Position numbers and translations under genes: made by a program. Below are positions 1-12,084 of a stretch of DNA of 64,000 nt, one piece after another. Source of the DNA: Phaffia rhodozyma (Eukaryota; Basidiomycota; Tremellomycetes; Cystofilobasidiales; Mrakiaceae); NCBI GenBank assembly GCA_014706385.1, contig JACGZH010000001.1, forward strand, positions 992,001 to 1,056,000. Reading direction: 5' to 3'. The notes under the pieces were generated by a model, which was given only the letters and a program-made list of their open reading frames with translations, was not told where the DNA came from and ran no database searches. Each line of letters starts with the position of its first letter. The first letter of the stretch is position 1.

Positions 1-534
1 GTAAGGATGTGTACACAATAGAGTATGTGTGTGTGTGTGCGTGTGCTTGAGCTCTCTCTCTCTCTCGAGCAAAAATGATATCGATCACAAGCCCGTCGGG
101 ATAAAGAAAGAAGTGATAGTTCAGGTGGACGCTGATTGAGTGAGTAGCCAGAAGACGAGCTGGCGACCGTGTAGGCGTTGCACCCCCAACCGACGCCTTT
201 GCCTATCGCGCTCTCCCCTGGCGTGTGCATCTGGTTCTGTTCCTGCCAAAGACCAATCGATTATTCCATCTCTCTTTTCTATCTATCTCTCACATTCCTC
301 TCGCTCGGTCTTCTGTCGTTTCCCTTGGTCTCGTTTGCATTCAACCTTCTCTTTGTGCACAGAACTCAGTCACCGTCTGATACATTCTCTCTCTCTATCT
401 TTTGGGTCTCTCCAGTCTTTAACGTTGTGCCGACTGGTAAAACCCATATAGATCTGAGTCTCGTCCTTGAACGTCCGCAATCTTAATCTCAATCTCAATC
501 CCACGCCATCACATCAGCATACACGTACATCATC
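1..534. other. Leader region upstream of the RRM4-like gene
   Basis: No coding region is supported here. A GT-rich then CT-rich simple tract sits at about 28-66, and the rest is strongly CT-rich on the + strand, as expected of a fungal promoter or 5' leader. Short open frames on the + strand are not preceded or followed by convincing splice sites or domain matches. It most likely holds the promoter and 5' UTR of the gene starting at 535. Confidence 0.5.
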
Positions 535-3500
535 ATGTTCAACGCCCGACCTCACCCCCATTTGGTTCGCTTGAGATCTCGTGTTCGCTTTTAATAAACT
601 TGCTCGAGGTCACTAACCTCTTTCAATTACATCTTGTCTCGACTTTCTAGAAAGGAACGATCCTTCACATTTCCAATCTTCCGGCGAGCATGTCCAATGG
701 TGAGATTGCCGAGCTCTTTCAGGATTGTCTACCGATCAGACTGAACCTTGGCAGAGAAGCGGTCGATATGTACGGGTCTATCGAAGGTGTGTCTTTTTCT
801 TCAAAAGTGGCTTTCACATATAGCAACCTCTGTTTGTAGAGTGTTGAAGCCTGAGTTTTCTGGGTTATGGTCCTTGCCGTTCTTGATGTCGGTGTAGGAA
901 CCGTCGAATTTAGAGATTCTGTTCGAGGTCGGTCTGCCTTTACCCAAAGCGCACACTTACATCTATACCTCACATGTTACTCACTGATCTCGGTCGATTT
1001 TTCCGTCTTTGGCTTCCTCTTCTGTAGCCGAGAAGGCTCTTACCACTCTCTCCAACCTCTTTCAACTTTCACCTTATCCCCCTCCTTTCGTTCCCCTCCC
1101 GGCTCCTGTTGATAGTGTGCCGCGAGTCATCTCTGGGTTCCCCGAAGGGACCTCACCTGGTCTTATCTGGGAAGCACTCAGGCCAGCCGCTCTACGATCT
1201 CTGATCCTGCCGCATCAAAGCGAGTTGTCTCTCCCTTTATTCTGCATGGTACCATTTCGACTGTTCCTCTCATGCATGCTTACTAACCTGGACATAAGTC
1301 GGATTTGACATATAGATTGGGACACCGGGTATTCTCCCGAAGCGCTCGTCGAGTTTTGGTATGAGGACGATGCCCGCTGGTTTGAGATAAACCCTGTAAT
1401 CATTCAAATCTTCTCGGTCCGACGGTCCAATAGATTGTCTGCTTACTCACTCTCCATCTTCATCTGCGCTGGTGATGACCACAGCCTATCATGCCCACTG
1501 GCGAAGTTCTGTAAGAACTCTTCCCTGTCATCGGATATATCGTTGCATAAAATCTCTTTCTGATCTCTTCCAAATTCACCTATCAAACCGACAGATCTAT
1601 CGTGCCTTACAATCCACGTCGCCAATTACCAATACCAATCGCTCCGCTATCCCCTAATCTTCGTTCAATGTCCAACATGTCTTCTCCTTCGAGTTACTAC
1701 TTCCGATCCCCCTTCCTCGGGTTCTCTCCACTTGCCCCTTCATTCGTTCCTAACGGTGGTGGGATGAATGGTTCTTGGAAGGCAAGCCCTCCTCTCAGTC
1801 AGATTCCGATGCCCATCATGAATGGAAGTAGTCCAAATATGTTGGGTCTGGCGAGTCCGAATCTGAACGCTGGCCACTATGGTGCGCCCACTTTTCTTTT
1901 CTGCCTTTTCTGTTTTTTTTTTTTTTGGATTTTTTTCTTGCCTGTTTTGTCAGATACCTGAGTCAAGCATCTTGACTGTCTATGTCTATCCAACAGGACC
2001 TGGCCAGCAAGTTCAGCCCGCGCCTTCCTTCGGACCTGGTTCGACGAGCGTATCGGGACTTATCGACCCTTGTAATTTGTTTTGCAAGGCAAGTCTCAGT
2101 GAACTCGACTCTTTTTCCATGATTGTCTGCTGATAGGTGTACTCATTACTATCACTATAGAACCTGGACCCTTCGATGAGTTCCAATGATATGTTCACTC
2201 ACTTCAGAGTCTTTGGAAGAATCGTCAGGTTAGTTGTTTTACCAAACCTGTGTGCGTCTAGGTCTGATTACGTCCGCTCAGCCCTTCGATGTGAACAACT
2301 CTCTTGCCTTTCCAGTGCTCGAGTCATGCGAGATGACGCTGGAAACAGTAAAGGATTCGGATTTGTCAGCTATCAGACACCTCAAGAGGGTAGGCAACTT
2401 GATGATTTTTGACCACGTCTGCAGCATTGAGCTAACCAACGCCACTTTATCCTGAACAGCCCATGCTGCCTTAGTCGCTATGGACGGTCAGTACTTGTTA
2501 AATTGATGGTGTGCCCCGGACAACTTACCGATTTGTGAAAGACGTGTTCTCTGGTGTCTGAATAGGCGCCCTACTTGGATCCAAACGCATGGTGGTACGG
2601 CTTCATGAACCCAAAAAACTCCGAGGGGAGAAATTGGCCGAGCTTCGATTGAAGGGCTCGCCCGACGGCCCTAGCGTTGGATACCACGCGGCCTTTCCCT
2701 CAATCCCGGGTCATCTCGAAGGACAGAGTATGGGTCTAGGTCTGGGTTTGGGATTGGCGCCCGAGTCGGGAAGCCATTCGAGACGGAATAGTGATCCTGC
2801 AGAGGCCGTGCGTATGATAGACTCCGTTTGCGTAAAGAAAGAATCATCTCCTAAGAATCTTGACTCGATTCCGATCTACCAGATGACATTCCAGACGAGA
2901 GCTCAGAGCCTCAGCCGTAACAACTTGTTCTCTTCCAGTCCCGAAAAAAGACACGAAGCGCTCATGATCGAGCAGGGAAAGCGTGAACATGCTATCACAT
3001 CCATTGATTTCTCCCAAGGGGTCGACCAACTCGTCAGCATGCTGACCGGATCAAATCCGACGATGACTCAAGGATCGGCTGACGAGGAATCCGTTGATGA
3101 GAACGTAAATGTTTATGTTCCTTTTCTCTCTATTCAAGCGGCAGGTGCCAATATTTGAGTGATAGATCGTGACTGACCGTTCTGCCTTGATTATGCTCCT
3201 GGTGATCTCCTAGCTTCAAATCCCCTCAGTCGTCGTCATCAAGACTGAACCGAGTAGAGAATCATCAAGAGAAGAAATCACTTTGTCTAAAACACCCAAT
3301 CTATCCCGTACGAATTCTCTTGCCGGTAAAACAGAGCACAACCGGTTACTAGCAGGGATCTCGCTGATCGAACCGACATACGCAGAAGAGATCGCAGACA
3401 TGATCTTGACCCTCAAGAAGAAGGAACGCGCGCTCTGTCTGTTCAACACCGACTTTCTTCGAGAAAAAGTTGCAGAGGCCAAGGGGGTCATCCTTTCTCT

Positions 3501-4629
3501 CGAAGACGATGCTGATGAAGGCTACGACGATGGCGATGATGAGGCAGAGGAGGACGAGGAGATGAAAGCTGATACCGGCTCAAAGTTTGAATACTACGGA
3601 GCAGACGCCAGCTTGGAGAACTCGATTGCGGAACCACACCCAATATCGTTAGACCAACTCCGACCACCCTCATTTGCTATGCCTCAACGAACTCAATCGG
3701 CACCTATCAACCCCACTTTCCCGTTTCTCTCAGCTCAAGTAGATCTGGAACCAGACAGACGGAACAATGAAAGTGTCTCGCAGGTAAACATAAGCGCGAG
3801 TTATCCTGTAACTCCTTTGGAGGTCCCAGCGCCAGTCCCTGTTCTGAGCGTGACGGACCAAGTATCCGTTATGGGTGTCGATGATCTGCCTAGTGTCATA
3901 GGATCGAGTGCTGGCGGAAAGTTGAATCTCGATGAAAGGACATCAAGGGATCCAGTGACGGTCAGCGTAGAGGATAGAGCCAATCGGCTAGAACGGGCGA
4001 CAGAGAACGACCTGCTTGTAGCAATCGAGAAGTGTGACACAGACATACGACGAGATGCGCCAGACCCCTTGGCAGAGTATGTTGTATCCGTTATCCTCAT
4101 CTTTCCGTGTGTCTAGATGCTCATGCGCGATTTCACTTCCCGCGTTCATGGCGCTCAGTCTGGCTGAAAGGCCAACTGTTCAGTAAGTGGAGAGCTTGAA
4201 TCAATAGTGCTTGAGGTTCTACCGGACGTTCGAACCCTCTTAGAGTAAGTTTGATCATGACTGTACATGAGTCGGAAGCAGGCTGACGTCTCCCCTGGGG
4301 TTTCATGATGACTATCAGATTTCAAGTGATTCGTCCTTACGCACTCAAGCACCTGTTTCCGTATGACCCTTCAACATGATGAACCAATCTCTTAACTTGT
4401 ACAGTGCACCTGACATAACGATCTTGTTTGTTCTAGATAGTTGAATGTTACGATATGTTTGATTGATGAAGACGTGATCGCTTTTGAATGGCTCATCGTT
4501 GGGTATGTTCTATTGATCAGACACATCACATTTGTGAACGACTGCTGTTCTGACCGCCACCTTCAATTGCAGCTGAACCTAGGTGATGAACGCCCATCGT
4601 TTTCCTTCCCACATTTAGCAAGCAGCTAG
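535..4629 (+). CDS. RRM4: Rrm4-like RNA-binding protein (RRM + MLLE), endosomal mRNA transport
   Basis: The first exon (535-564) gives MFNARPHPHL and joins an exon at 651 starting KGTILHISNLPASM, the first RRM. A later RRM is very well conserved: NLFCKNLDPSMSSNDMF, then SARVMRDD, KGFGFVSYQTPQEA and VRLHEPKKLRGEKLAEL (about 2040-2660). These match the third RRM of Ustilago maydis Rrm4 as I remember it. Around 3340-3500 lies an MLLE (PABC-like) domain containing KKKERALCLFNTDFLREKV, like the second Rrm4 MLLE. In Ustilago, Rrm4 rides early endosomes through MLLE contact with Upa1 and carries mRNAs along microtubules. An acidic stretch follows the MLLE (3505-3570). The 3' end is uncertain: a frame at 4441-4490 (TICLIDEDVIAFEWLI) resembles a weakened third MLLE, and a stop at 4629 fits, but the protein could end near 4180. 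The middle RRM is poorly defined. Confidence 0.8.
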
Positions 4630-5723
4630 TGAATAGTGTATTTGTTTTACCGCCTTTAGTTTGCTTCCAGAGTTGTTGTTTTTCTATCTTGTACCACCTA
4701 CCTCCCTCCGTGTGGCAAGTCGTTTATCTTTTCATAACGTCTCCATAACGTCTCGATTTGTCATTCTATCATATCCTGGCATCATTTCTTTGTTCTCCAC
4801 CCTCCACCTGTGTCGGGAGGTTACCCGCATCACGCTCATATAGATACCGCTCGTTCATCTTTCCTACTATCTCTTCATCCCTCCTTGCAACCTTTGTTTG
4901 ATGTCCTTATCTTTTTCTTCCTTTTCAGTCTCTCGGCTGGTTTATCTTTTTACTCCTCGGACGCTCACTGCTCTTGCCGCCACATTCTCATTCTCTCAAC
5001 GACCCCTCCAAAATCAGATTGCGATGAGACTAGGCATTCATATATTAAACGAAAAAAAAGGAGGGAACGACACCCCTCCTCTCCTCTCCTCTCCCATTCG
5101 ATTCGATTCGATCCGATCTGTCCTCCTTTCAATGTTGTATATCTTTTTTTCTTTCTTTCGATGTATCATGTTATTCGTTCTTTTCTCTTGATGTTCAACC
5201 TCCGGCCGTATTTTTTTTTCTTTATCCTTTGGATAACTGCTTCCTTGGCTTTGCACCAACGGAGTCACACCGTTACATCTATAGTGAACGACCTGTTTAT
5301 TCTGTGTGAAACAAGAGAATCGTGATGCCTCCTTAATAAAGAAGGGAAGACAGGCAAGGGACAAAGATAGCGTGAGGATGAGACCGAGCGAGAGGAAGAG
5401 TTACACATCCTGAGAAAATCGAGGAGAAGGCGAGAAAGAGGAGAGGATTTGTGATGAAGAAAAAAGATGAATCGATGGGAGGGAAACGTGTACAGGCTCG
5501 ATTGGTGGTATACCTTTAAATTGAAAAAAAAATCAGATGAAGAAAGATGTAGAGAAATATGAAGGGACGGAAAAGAATAGGGGCAAAGAAGGGGGGGGGA
5601 AGGAATGCTTCTAGTCTGTTTTTTCCTTGTGTGATTCTGGTGTCGGGCTCTGTTCTTGGTTTGACTTGGGTAACCGGATAGCTGTCTGATGGACCGCTCG
5701 AAGGATCTGATCGAATCCAATTT
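4630..5723. other. Convergent 3' region between RRM4-like and KHE genes
   Basis: About 1.1 kb with no supported gene. The + strand is pyrimidine-rich until about 5330 and purine-rich after it, giving long but low-complexity open frames on both strands (for example 4810-5325 and 5265-5720) that have no recognisable domain. It probably holds the 3' UTRs and terminators of the two converging genes. Confidence 0.45.
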
Positions 5724-7229
5724 TCATAAAGATGGAGATGCAAGTGTCCCATGTGTTAGTTCAGCTAGCTTCCTGATCTCCATCTTTCAGCCACATCAAA
5801 AGAAGAAGGGGAGAAAAAAAGCGGCAACGATAGAAGCAAAGAAGGAAAGACACGTACCTCTTCCTTGGCGGCGTCTCCGAGTTTTTCCTGACCCACTAAT
5901 TCCTCCACGCCCTTCTCCGTCAAGAACCGTTCAACCTGTCGGTCTTCTTGTTTGCCGTTCTCTTTGCTCTTTGTCTTCTTGCCGAAAGAGGATGATTCGT
6001 ATAGCGCAGTGAGCACTTTGGATTCCGTTGGCTTTATTCGGTCCTTGTCGAGTAGGTTCAGAAGGAGCGCGGATGCATTTCGGGCTGGTTTATCAAAAAT
6101 TTGGTATTCCGTAATCGAAGAAGCACAACAGACGAAAGGAGAGTTGAGCGCGGTTCTCCTTGACTCGAGAAGGTAAACGGAGAAAATGAAGAGATATCCA
6201 AAGAGACACATGAAGGAGACAGATAAGACAAACCTCTCCAGTGACTCCATGCTCTCCAACCGACATAGAACAACGGGAAATTTGGTACGATCGGCAAGAT
6301 TCCGAATGCTAAGGCAGCTGGAACGAGTGCGAGCGTTCGTTTGAACATCTTGTCGTGGAACGGTTGGCCTACATTTTGACGAACAGGAAGAACGAAGAAG
6401 AGAAAGGAAGGTCTCAGTCGAGGTGGTCGAAGAGGAAAGTAGAGAGAACAGGGGTATGAAGGACCTACGGCTCTTAAGAAAGTCCTCAAATGTATCAAGA
6501 GTGTCGATTTTGGGCGATTCCGGATACAGTAGCTCGATCTGGTCGAAATATCGGTATGAGGGAGAAAGAAGCAAAGTCAGGCCGATACGAGTTCACATTA
6601 ACCCGAGGGAGAAGAGACCTACCACGCTCTGCTTTCTTGCATTTTGGGTCCGTATCACACCTTCCTGTTCTCCATCCTTTCCCTTTTCCGGGACGCCTTT
6701 GAGAGCCGCCTTGATCTTACCGTGCGATTCCTCGCCTTCCCCTAACAAATCAGCCGGTACCAACCCATGTTCTACGCTCTTCAGACTCCACTCCTCGAAA
6801 TCGATTTTATCCATCCAACGTTCCCCGAGCTTATGAATCTTCTGTTTCCAACTGGCCGCATCTGGTTTCCCGAAATCCATCCAGAAAGCAGTCGCCTTGG
6901 CTGTTAACTGGAGAGGCAGAGGCGCGCTCGGTAGGAGGTCCAGTTTCTGCTCAATTTTCAGGCGGAGCGGATGTTTATCAGGATGAGGGTTCGAGTGCGT
7001 GGGCGCCGTTGAGGATGGAGGAGGCAGAGAGGTATAAAAGTACTGTGGCGCATTGAAACGGAGGACAGACAAGCGAGTTCTAATCAGATCAGTCACCGGC
7101 GTGTAAGACCAAAAGAAGACAAGAAATAGGAGTAGACCACGGTTGACAGGTGGAGAGACTCACAACGAGAGGTTTGGATCCTGCTTTCCTAGCAAGAGGC
7201 AAAGCGTAGATCTTCATTTTGGAGCTCAT
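5724..7229 (-). CDS. Mitochondrial K+/H+ exchange-related protein (Mit_KHE1 type)
   Basis: Reading the minus strand, the product begins MSSKMKIYALPLARK (start 7229) and continues with RTRLSVLRFNAPQYFY, then KQKIHKLGERWMDKIDFEEW and SLKSVEHGL. A further exon carries NFPLFYVGWRAWSHWR preceded by a hydrophobic stretch (ALVPAALAFGILPIV), and the last exon ends MEIRKLAELTHGTL. A short N-terminal part, a conserved D(Y/F)EEWSLKS motif and a proline-flanked hydrophobic segment followed by a W-R-A-x-S-H-W motif are what I recall of the family of yeast YDL183C, an inner mitochondrial membrane protein linked to K+/H+ exchange. At least five exons are needed. The junction after the first exon is not resolved: the obvious donor at the end of ...SKPLV has no acceptor in the matching phase. 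Family assignment is by motif memory only. Confidence 0.55.
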
Positions 7230-7773
7230 CCTTGTTTGTATTTGAAGAAAAGTGTGGTGAAAGGCCGAATATAGATTGGAGGTGTCGATAGATGGAGAGT
7301 CGGTATGAACACGAATCTATTCCGAAAGTTTGAGGAGCGAACAAGACTGAAGAGAGAAACAAGGACTGAGAAGAATACAAATAAAAGACAAAGAGCCAAC
7401 GAAACGACCCTGGTACTAAATACGAAGGGACAGGATGTCTTCCAGTGGCAAAAGAGGAAGGAAGGAGCGATGAAACGAACGGAAGGGGATGAGGATGGTC
7501 AAGGAAAGAGTGGAAAACTGAAGGAGGCGAAAATCTCATTTTGAGCCCGACCGGCAAAATCGGGTAACCCGGCGCGTCATCGTTTCATAGCCACCCTCCT
7601 TCGGCCATTCTTAGACGACGGGCCATTCACTTGCTCCTTGTCTTCAGTCGACGGTTGGTCATAAGCATGCAGAGAACAATACAACATAGATTCCATAGAA
7701 TAAGGCCGGTTAAAGAGAAAGAAAAAGAAAATTGGAAAAGAAAACTTGTACAGCAGGCAGGCAGACAGCTCTC

Positions 7774-9330
7774 TCATTCCTTTGTGGCAACTTCTTCGGT
7801 CTTTATCTTGGCCGCCTCGTCTTCCGTCCCCGAAGACACAGCCGCTGGTTTTTGCCAACTCGGGATTTCACTTGCTGAAGCTTGCTGCCAGCTAGGGATC
7901 CCTGGACTACCGGTCGATGATCCGTTTGACAGCTGTTGTTGCCAACTAGGGATTCCCTGTGTTCCACCTGCCGAACCCGCTCCCGCTCCGATACCACCGA
8001 TGTTATAGCCCATGGGACGACCGATTCCTTGAGGACCTTGGGGGTTGGCAGAAAATGTGGGTGGGTTTGATCGGGAGTTAAGAAGAGGTTTCAGGGTAGA
8101 TAGTTCTGTCTGAAGCGACGTCAGATTCGATTGGAGAAGAGTTGTGTGCGACGAAAGCATCTAAATCGTACGAGAAGGAGAACGGGTGCGATAGAAGGGT
8201 TAGCACGTCTGTACAAGCCCTGTGGGCAATGGGTAGCAACAAGAAAACCAACTTTGGGTAGTTCTTCCTTGATTCCCTCTACTTCACCGATGACCTCCTC
8301 CCTCCACGATCTCTCCTCTTCCTCCCTCTTTCTAACTTGACTTAACGTCCTCTCAACCTCCTCGACCAAACCTCTGACTCGGTCTCTGTCTTGCTCGAGC
8401 TCAGCTTTGAGCTGTTCGGTCGAGGTGACGAGTGCTTGGAGGGATGTGGTCAAAGATTCAAATTGTGCTTGGATAGCTTGACTGGTTTGGGTAAAGATTG
8501 ATGTTGGCGGAGGCTTGAGGTGGGGAAGGATATAATGCTAGAGTTGTTCGAGGTGATTAGATGTTTGATAAGGTATAGTTTTAAAAAAAACGATCAGGTT
8601 ATATCCTGTTCGAAGAGCATGGTAACAGAACAACTGAGAGAGAAACGTAAAAGATATACTTTGATGAGAGCTACAAGACCGTACATCAGCCCTCCAGAGA
8701 TCACAGCCATCACCTATTGGTTCCTCCGATCCACCAGAAGAGAATCGGACCCAGGATATCGGCATCAATGATATCAGAAATCATCTTGAGACTCTTTTAC
8801 GCAGTGTGTAGGACGTATCGAAACGACAACGACTTACAAAGTAGTCTCTCCAATCTCTCTTTGGTAGAGCTGGTCGAGCCATCTGAGCTTGTTGATGGCC
8901 GTACGGTGAGAACCTATCTGTCGGTCCATCGGATGAAGGATATGTTCTCTTCTGAGCAGAGGAAGAAGGGGCCGAAGGGGAATCAGAAGAGGAAGAGGAA
9001 ACGTTGGATCCGGCGAGCGAAAGTGCTTGGGAGACTTCGAGATCAGAGAGGCCTTTTGTCTGGAGGAAAGTAATCTTTTGAGAGAGCGAGGAAGACGCGA
9101 CCTGGTACAAGTTGAGCGTTGGTTATCAGAGTAAACGGTCAGAAAGTGTTGCTCTATTTTCTCTTCTTTCTCTCTTTCCCGAAAGGAGAACTCCTCGGGA
9201 TACACACCTTTGGATCTCTCAAGAAAGAAACAGCCGAGTCGAGGAGAGTCTGACGACCGGGGTCTATCTGAGTTGATGAGCCTGAGGCTGGGCCTGATGC
9301 TGTGGGTTGCAGGCTGGGTGTAGTATCCAT
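7774..9330 (-). CDS. PEX14: Peroxin-14, peroxisomal import docking protein
   Basis: The product starts MDTTPSLQPTASG and then shows the Pex14 N-terminal helical domain: LLDSAVSFLRDPKV spliced to ASSSLSQKITFLQTKGLSD and LEVSQALSLAG, the module that binds the WxxxF motifs of Pex5. After a Ser-rich linker comes RDYF and then a membrane segment (VMAVISGGLMYGLVALIK) followed by HYILPHLKPP, the usual Pex14 order. Next is a long coiled coil (AIQAQFESLTTSLQALV onward, with repeated heptads through KEELPK). The C-terminal tail holds three to four copies of an (I/P)PSWQ motif before an acidic-basic end (VATKE). The protein sits in the peroxisomal membrane and forms the docking complex with Pex13. At least six exons are required; exon 1 ends at the donor after RDPK near 9208. 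PEX2 lies further along the same window but not next to it. Confidence 0.93.
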
Positions 9331-9650
9331 GATTGGGAGGATCTGTGTCCGACAGGAGTCAGGCCGGCCAGGAAGACTTGATAGCAAAGCAAAGGACAGA
9401 GAACAGAGCCGTGGTCGGAGGTCGGAGGTCAACGATGAGGATGAGGATGAGGATGGAGATGATTTGGGCAAGCCGGTAGAACAGAGTCCCGGCTATTCGG
9501 ATGTAACCGGGTCTATGTTACCATGGTTACAGACTGCAAGGAGACACTCTCTATCAGAGAAGACTGATGGTATGAGGACAGAGGACGTTGGCAGTGGTAG
9601 AGCAGACATTCAGATCGACATATACATCAACATATACATATACACACACG
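9331..9650. other. Short spacer between two minus-strand genes
   Basis: It holds the 5' region of PEX14 and the 3' end of the next minus-strand gene. There is a small ATACAT-rich stretch at 9619-9645. A + strand frame at 9302-9676 runs through it but overlaps PEX14 exon 1 and has no domain. Confidence 0.4.
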
Positions 9651-10710
9651 CTAAGATCTATTCTCAAGCCATTTGAGAAAGTAGCCAACATCTTTCGAGA
9701 TCTCTCCAGGCAGGGAAGAATTTGTGATGAACTGAGGGATTGCCCCACCTGGGGTTGAAGCCAAAGCCATGACCCACTCTACTTCGTTCTCTTTGTGACC
9801 CGTGAGCCGGACTCGTTCCACGCTGACATAACGTCCTCTCACCGATCCGGTTTTCACGTTTTCTGACGGCTGGCCGGTCTCGACCGGGATCGAGATGTTG
9901 ATGAACTCTTCGCCAACGATGGTTTCGATTCCTAAGAAGAGGATGACAAAGTTTCTAGGAGAAAGTGGTCTAGGAAGATGGTAGTCCAAGCTCCAGACTA
10001 GTGTGTGTATGTGGGTGGGTGAGAGTGAGAGAATGAGAATGAGAATGAGTGAGGAAGAAATAATTGAAACCGCATAGAATCCGTAGTTAACATCGCCTCG
10101 CGCGCATACAAGGGATGTGAAGAGACATAATTGAATGGGAAAAAAAAGGAGGAAACACATTCTCAACGCACTTTGAGCAGTATACGATCCATCTGCAGGG
10201 TTGAGCGAGTCGACTAGGCGGATTTCTTTCAGCGCTGGGATATACTCTGACTCGTGTTTGGCATGATCGATCAACAGTCCATTCTACGGGTGTAACACCA
10301 ACAAGGTATCGGAAGGTCATCGGCAGTCAACACGGATGAAAGTGAGTGAACGGGTGGGTAATGCACCGGTCGGATATCAACTAGAAGTATGAGAATAGGC
10401 AAGAAGTTTGTTCTACCTTGAAGGCCTGGTATCCTTCTGGAACAACATGGATCGATCTTCTCGCGCACCAGACTTGTCCGTCGGCGGTAACCGAACCGAT
10501 AGGTTTACCGGATGTTTTGAACGTGTCCACGACTCCGGCGTGTACCTTTGGTTTACCCCATCCGTCACCTGGGAAGGATGCGAGAAGAGTTTGAGCGGAC
10601 GACAAGTATTCTGAAAGATCGGACGGCAGGTCAGTCTGTGCTGTCGAATCCATGAAGAGCAAAGCAAGAGCCGGCGAGGCCGATGCCGGAGGAGCGGAAG
10701 AGGGAGCCAT
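9651..10710 (-). CDS. DUF3074-type START-like protein
   Basis: The start MAPSSAPPASASP (10710) leads into an exon with LSEYLSSAQTLLASFPGDGW and VWCARRSIHVVPEGYQAF. A middle exon gives IDHAKHESEYIPALKEIRLV, and the last exon gives VSVERVRLTGHKENEVEWVM followed by ASTPGGAIPQFITNSSLPGE and ISKDVGYFLKWLENRS. The W-x-C/A-R-R-S-x-H motif, a central H-S-E-x-I-P-x-x pattern and the closing GGxIPxxxxxxxxPxxIxKDVxxFxxW motif are what I recall of the fungal DUF3074 family, a START/SRPBCC fold predicted to bind a lipid-like ligand. No function is known to me. The last intron carries a GAATGA repeat (about 10020-10050). Three to four exons; it could be another START-like family. Confidence 0.62.
10020..10050. 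repeat. Short GAATGA microsatellite in an intron
   Basis: Tandem GAATGA-like units lie in an inferred intron of the DUF3074-type gene, beside a GTGGGTGGGTGAGAGTGAGAG stretch. It looks like simple sequence drift. Confidence 0.7.
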
Positions 10711-11355
10711 AGGGATGAAAGTTCTCGGCGAAAAGATCTAATGAATTGGCACGCTACAGAACAAGCGGCGATGATCAACGGGATTATTCGAAACACACGC
10801 ACACACGCACACACGCAAACATAAGCACAAACATAAAAGACACTATACACACACACTGTCTCTCTTGGAAAGAACGAGAAGCTGATGGATGATCGAAGAC
10901 GGAAGATCGAAGACCTAAGAATCGACCGGAAGGCGACGAAGCCTCGTGGCTTATAGAATTCGCTTAGTCAGCCAAGGATTGATCCCTTCCCGCCCCGGAC
11001 GACTCCACCAGATTCAAGAAAGAGCAGGAATTCGTTCCGTCGCGGTGGTGCGTCTGAGGATGGATGGATGGATGGATGGATGGATGAATGGATCGATCGA
11101 GCGAGCGAGTGCCGGGTGTGCGCAATGCTGACAACGCTTCCCGTGCTGGCAGATCCCGTGGTCAGAGGGTTCGCTGACGTTTGACTCGACGGGCTCCATC
11201 GTTCGTTTGCTTTATAAAGATGCACATCGTTCCGTTAGAGTCGTTCTTCTTTCTCTTCTTCTTCGTTCTCTTATCGATCGTATATCTATCTACTGCCTTG
11301 TTATCTTATTGCCTCACTACCCAAGCACCCGATCCTTAAATAACACACACCTATC
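10711..11355. promoter_or_regulatory. Divergent intergenic region with CA and GGAT repeats
   Basis: This separates the DUF3074-type gene (-) from the small + strand gene at 11356 and should hold both promoters. It contains a CACACA/ACACGC tract at about 10796-10856 and a GGAT tetranucleotide tract at about 11058-11093 that grades into GATC and GAGC repeats. No coding region is supported. Confidence 0.5.
11058..11108. repeat. GGAT tetranucleotide microsatellite
   Basis: About seven GGAT units with one GAAT interruption, followed by GATCGATC and GAGCGAGC. It sits about 250 bases before the start codon at 11356 and is likely to vary in length between strains. Confidence 0.9.
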
Positions 11356-11812
11356 ATGCCTCTCGTACCAATCCCTTCCCATGTGCTCAAGCAGTGTGCC
11401 CTGCTCGCAGGCGGATCGTTCTATGCATCTTACCATCTGACCAAATCCGTCCATCAGTCTATTCCTGTACGTGTTTAACCTGTTGGCCTGCTTGTCTTGC
11501 TCATCGGGATCGATCCTCATCCACACCCTCTCGCTCTCTCTTGCTACAATATCAAGTCTAGGAAACAATCAGCGAAGCCGGTCCGTCACGTATGGTGAGA
11601 GCCGTGATGTCCGCTCTGCCCGTCGTCGTCGTAAGCGATCGAGTGGATCTCTCTGGCTTTGGCAGGGTGGATGATGCCGAATGGGTCTGTCGTGCGCCGT
11701 GGTGAGTCGTTGCTTTCCTTCTCTCACTCGATCGTCTGCGCCCGTTCGTCTGCTTTCGATCGAAAGGCTAACAGTATAGTTCTCTTGTCCTTTGTACAGG
11801 TTCGTCGACTAA
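11356..11812 (+). CDS. Small hypothetical protein
   Basis: I do not recognise this protein. An ATG at 11356 opens MPLVPIPSHVLKQCALLAGG followed by SFYASYHLTKSVHQSIP and a good donor (GTACGT at about 11467). An acceptor near 11560 gives ETISEAGPSRMVRAVM and a Val-rich stretch, then RVDDAEWVCRAPW; a GTGAGT donor at about 11702 and an acceptor before 11800 end the protein as WFVD. The result is about 87 residues with a weak hydrophobic N-terminal segment that could be a membrane anchor or mitochondrial signal. The structure rests on splice sites alone, and an earlier stop near 11705 is possible. It converges on the DUF1348 gene. Confidence 0.4.
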
Positions 11813-12084
11813 ATTGTCTCTCGCTTCTTTTCGGATGTCGTCTGTTTTCTTTCTGTCCTTCTCCTGCATCTTACGGTCTGCATCTGTCCGATTTCCAAGT
11901 TGTATCCTACTACCATGTACCAATAGAAGTCTCCATACGTAATATCGCATGCATAATACTAGATCTCTTCACTGAAAGGACCTATCATCCCTACTCTTGG
12001 AACACCGGCTTGTCCAACGTCCAGTGTTCAGCAGAGATCTCCACGCTCTGTTTCAACCGAGAACAATCAGTCAGTCTCAAATCT
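11813..12084. other. Convergent 3' region
   Basis: Nothing coding is supported. A + strand frame running from 11659 to 12210 crosses this region and the end of the next gene but looks like a chance frame. Confidence 0.4.

Noticed and set aside
4810..5325. A 171-codon + strand ORF in a CT-rich tract
   Set aside because: Composition-driven Ser/Leu/Phe sequence in a convergent 3' region.
5724..7229. AT-AC (U12-type) intron in the KHE-like gene
   Set aside because: Considered because the first junction lacks an AG in phase, but no U12 branch or donor consensus is visible; the junction is left unresolved instead.
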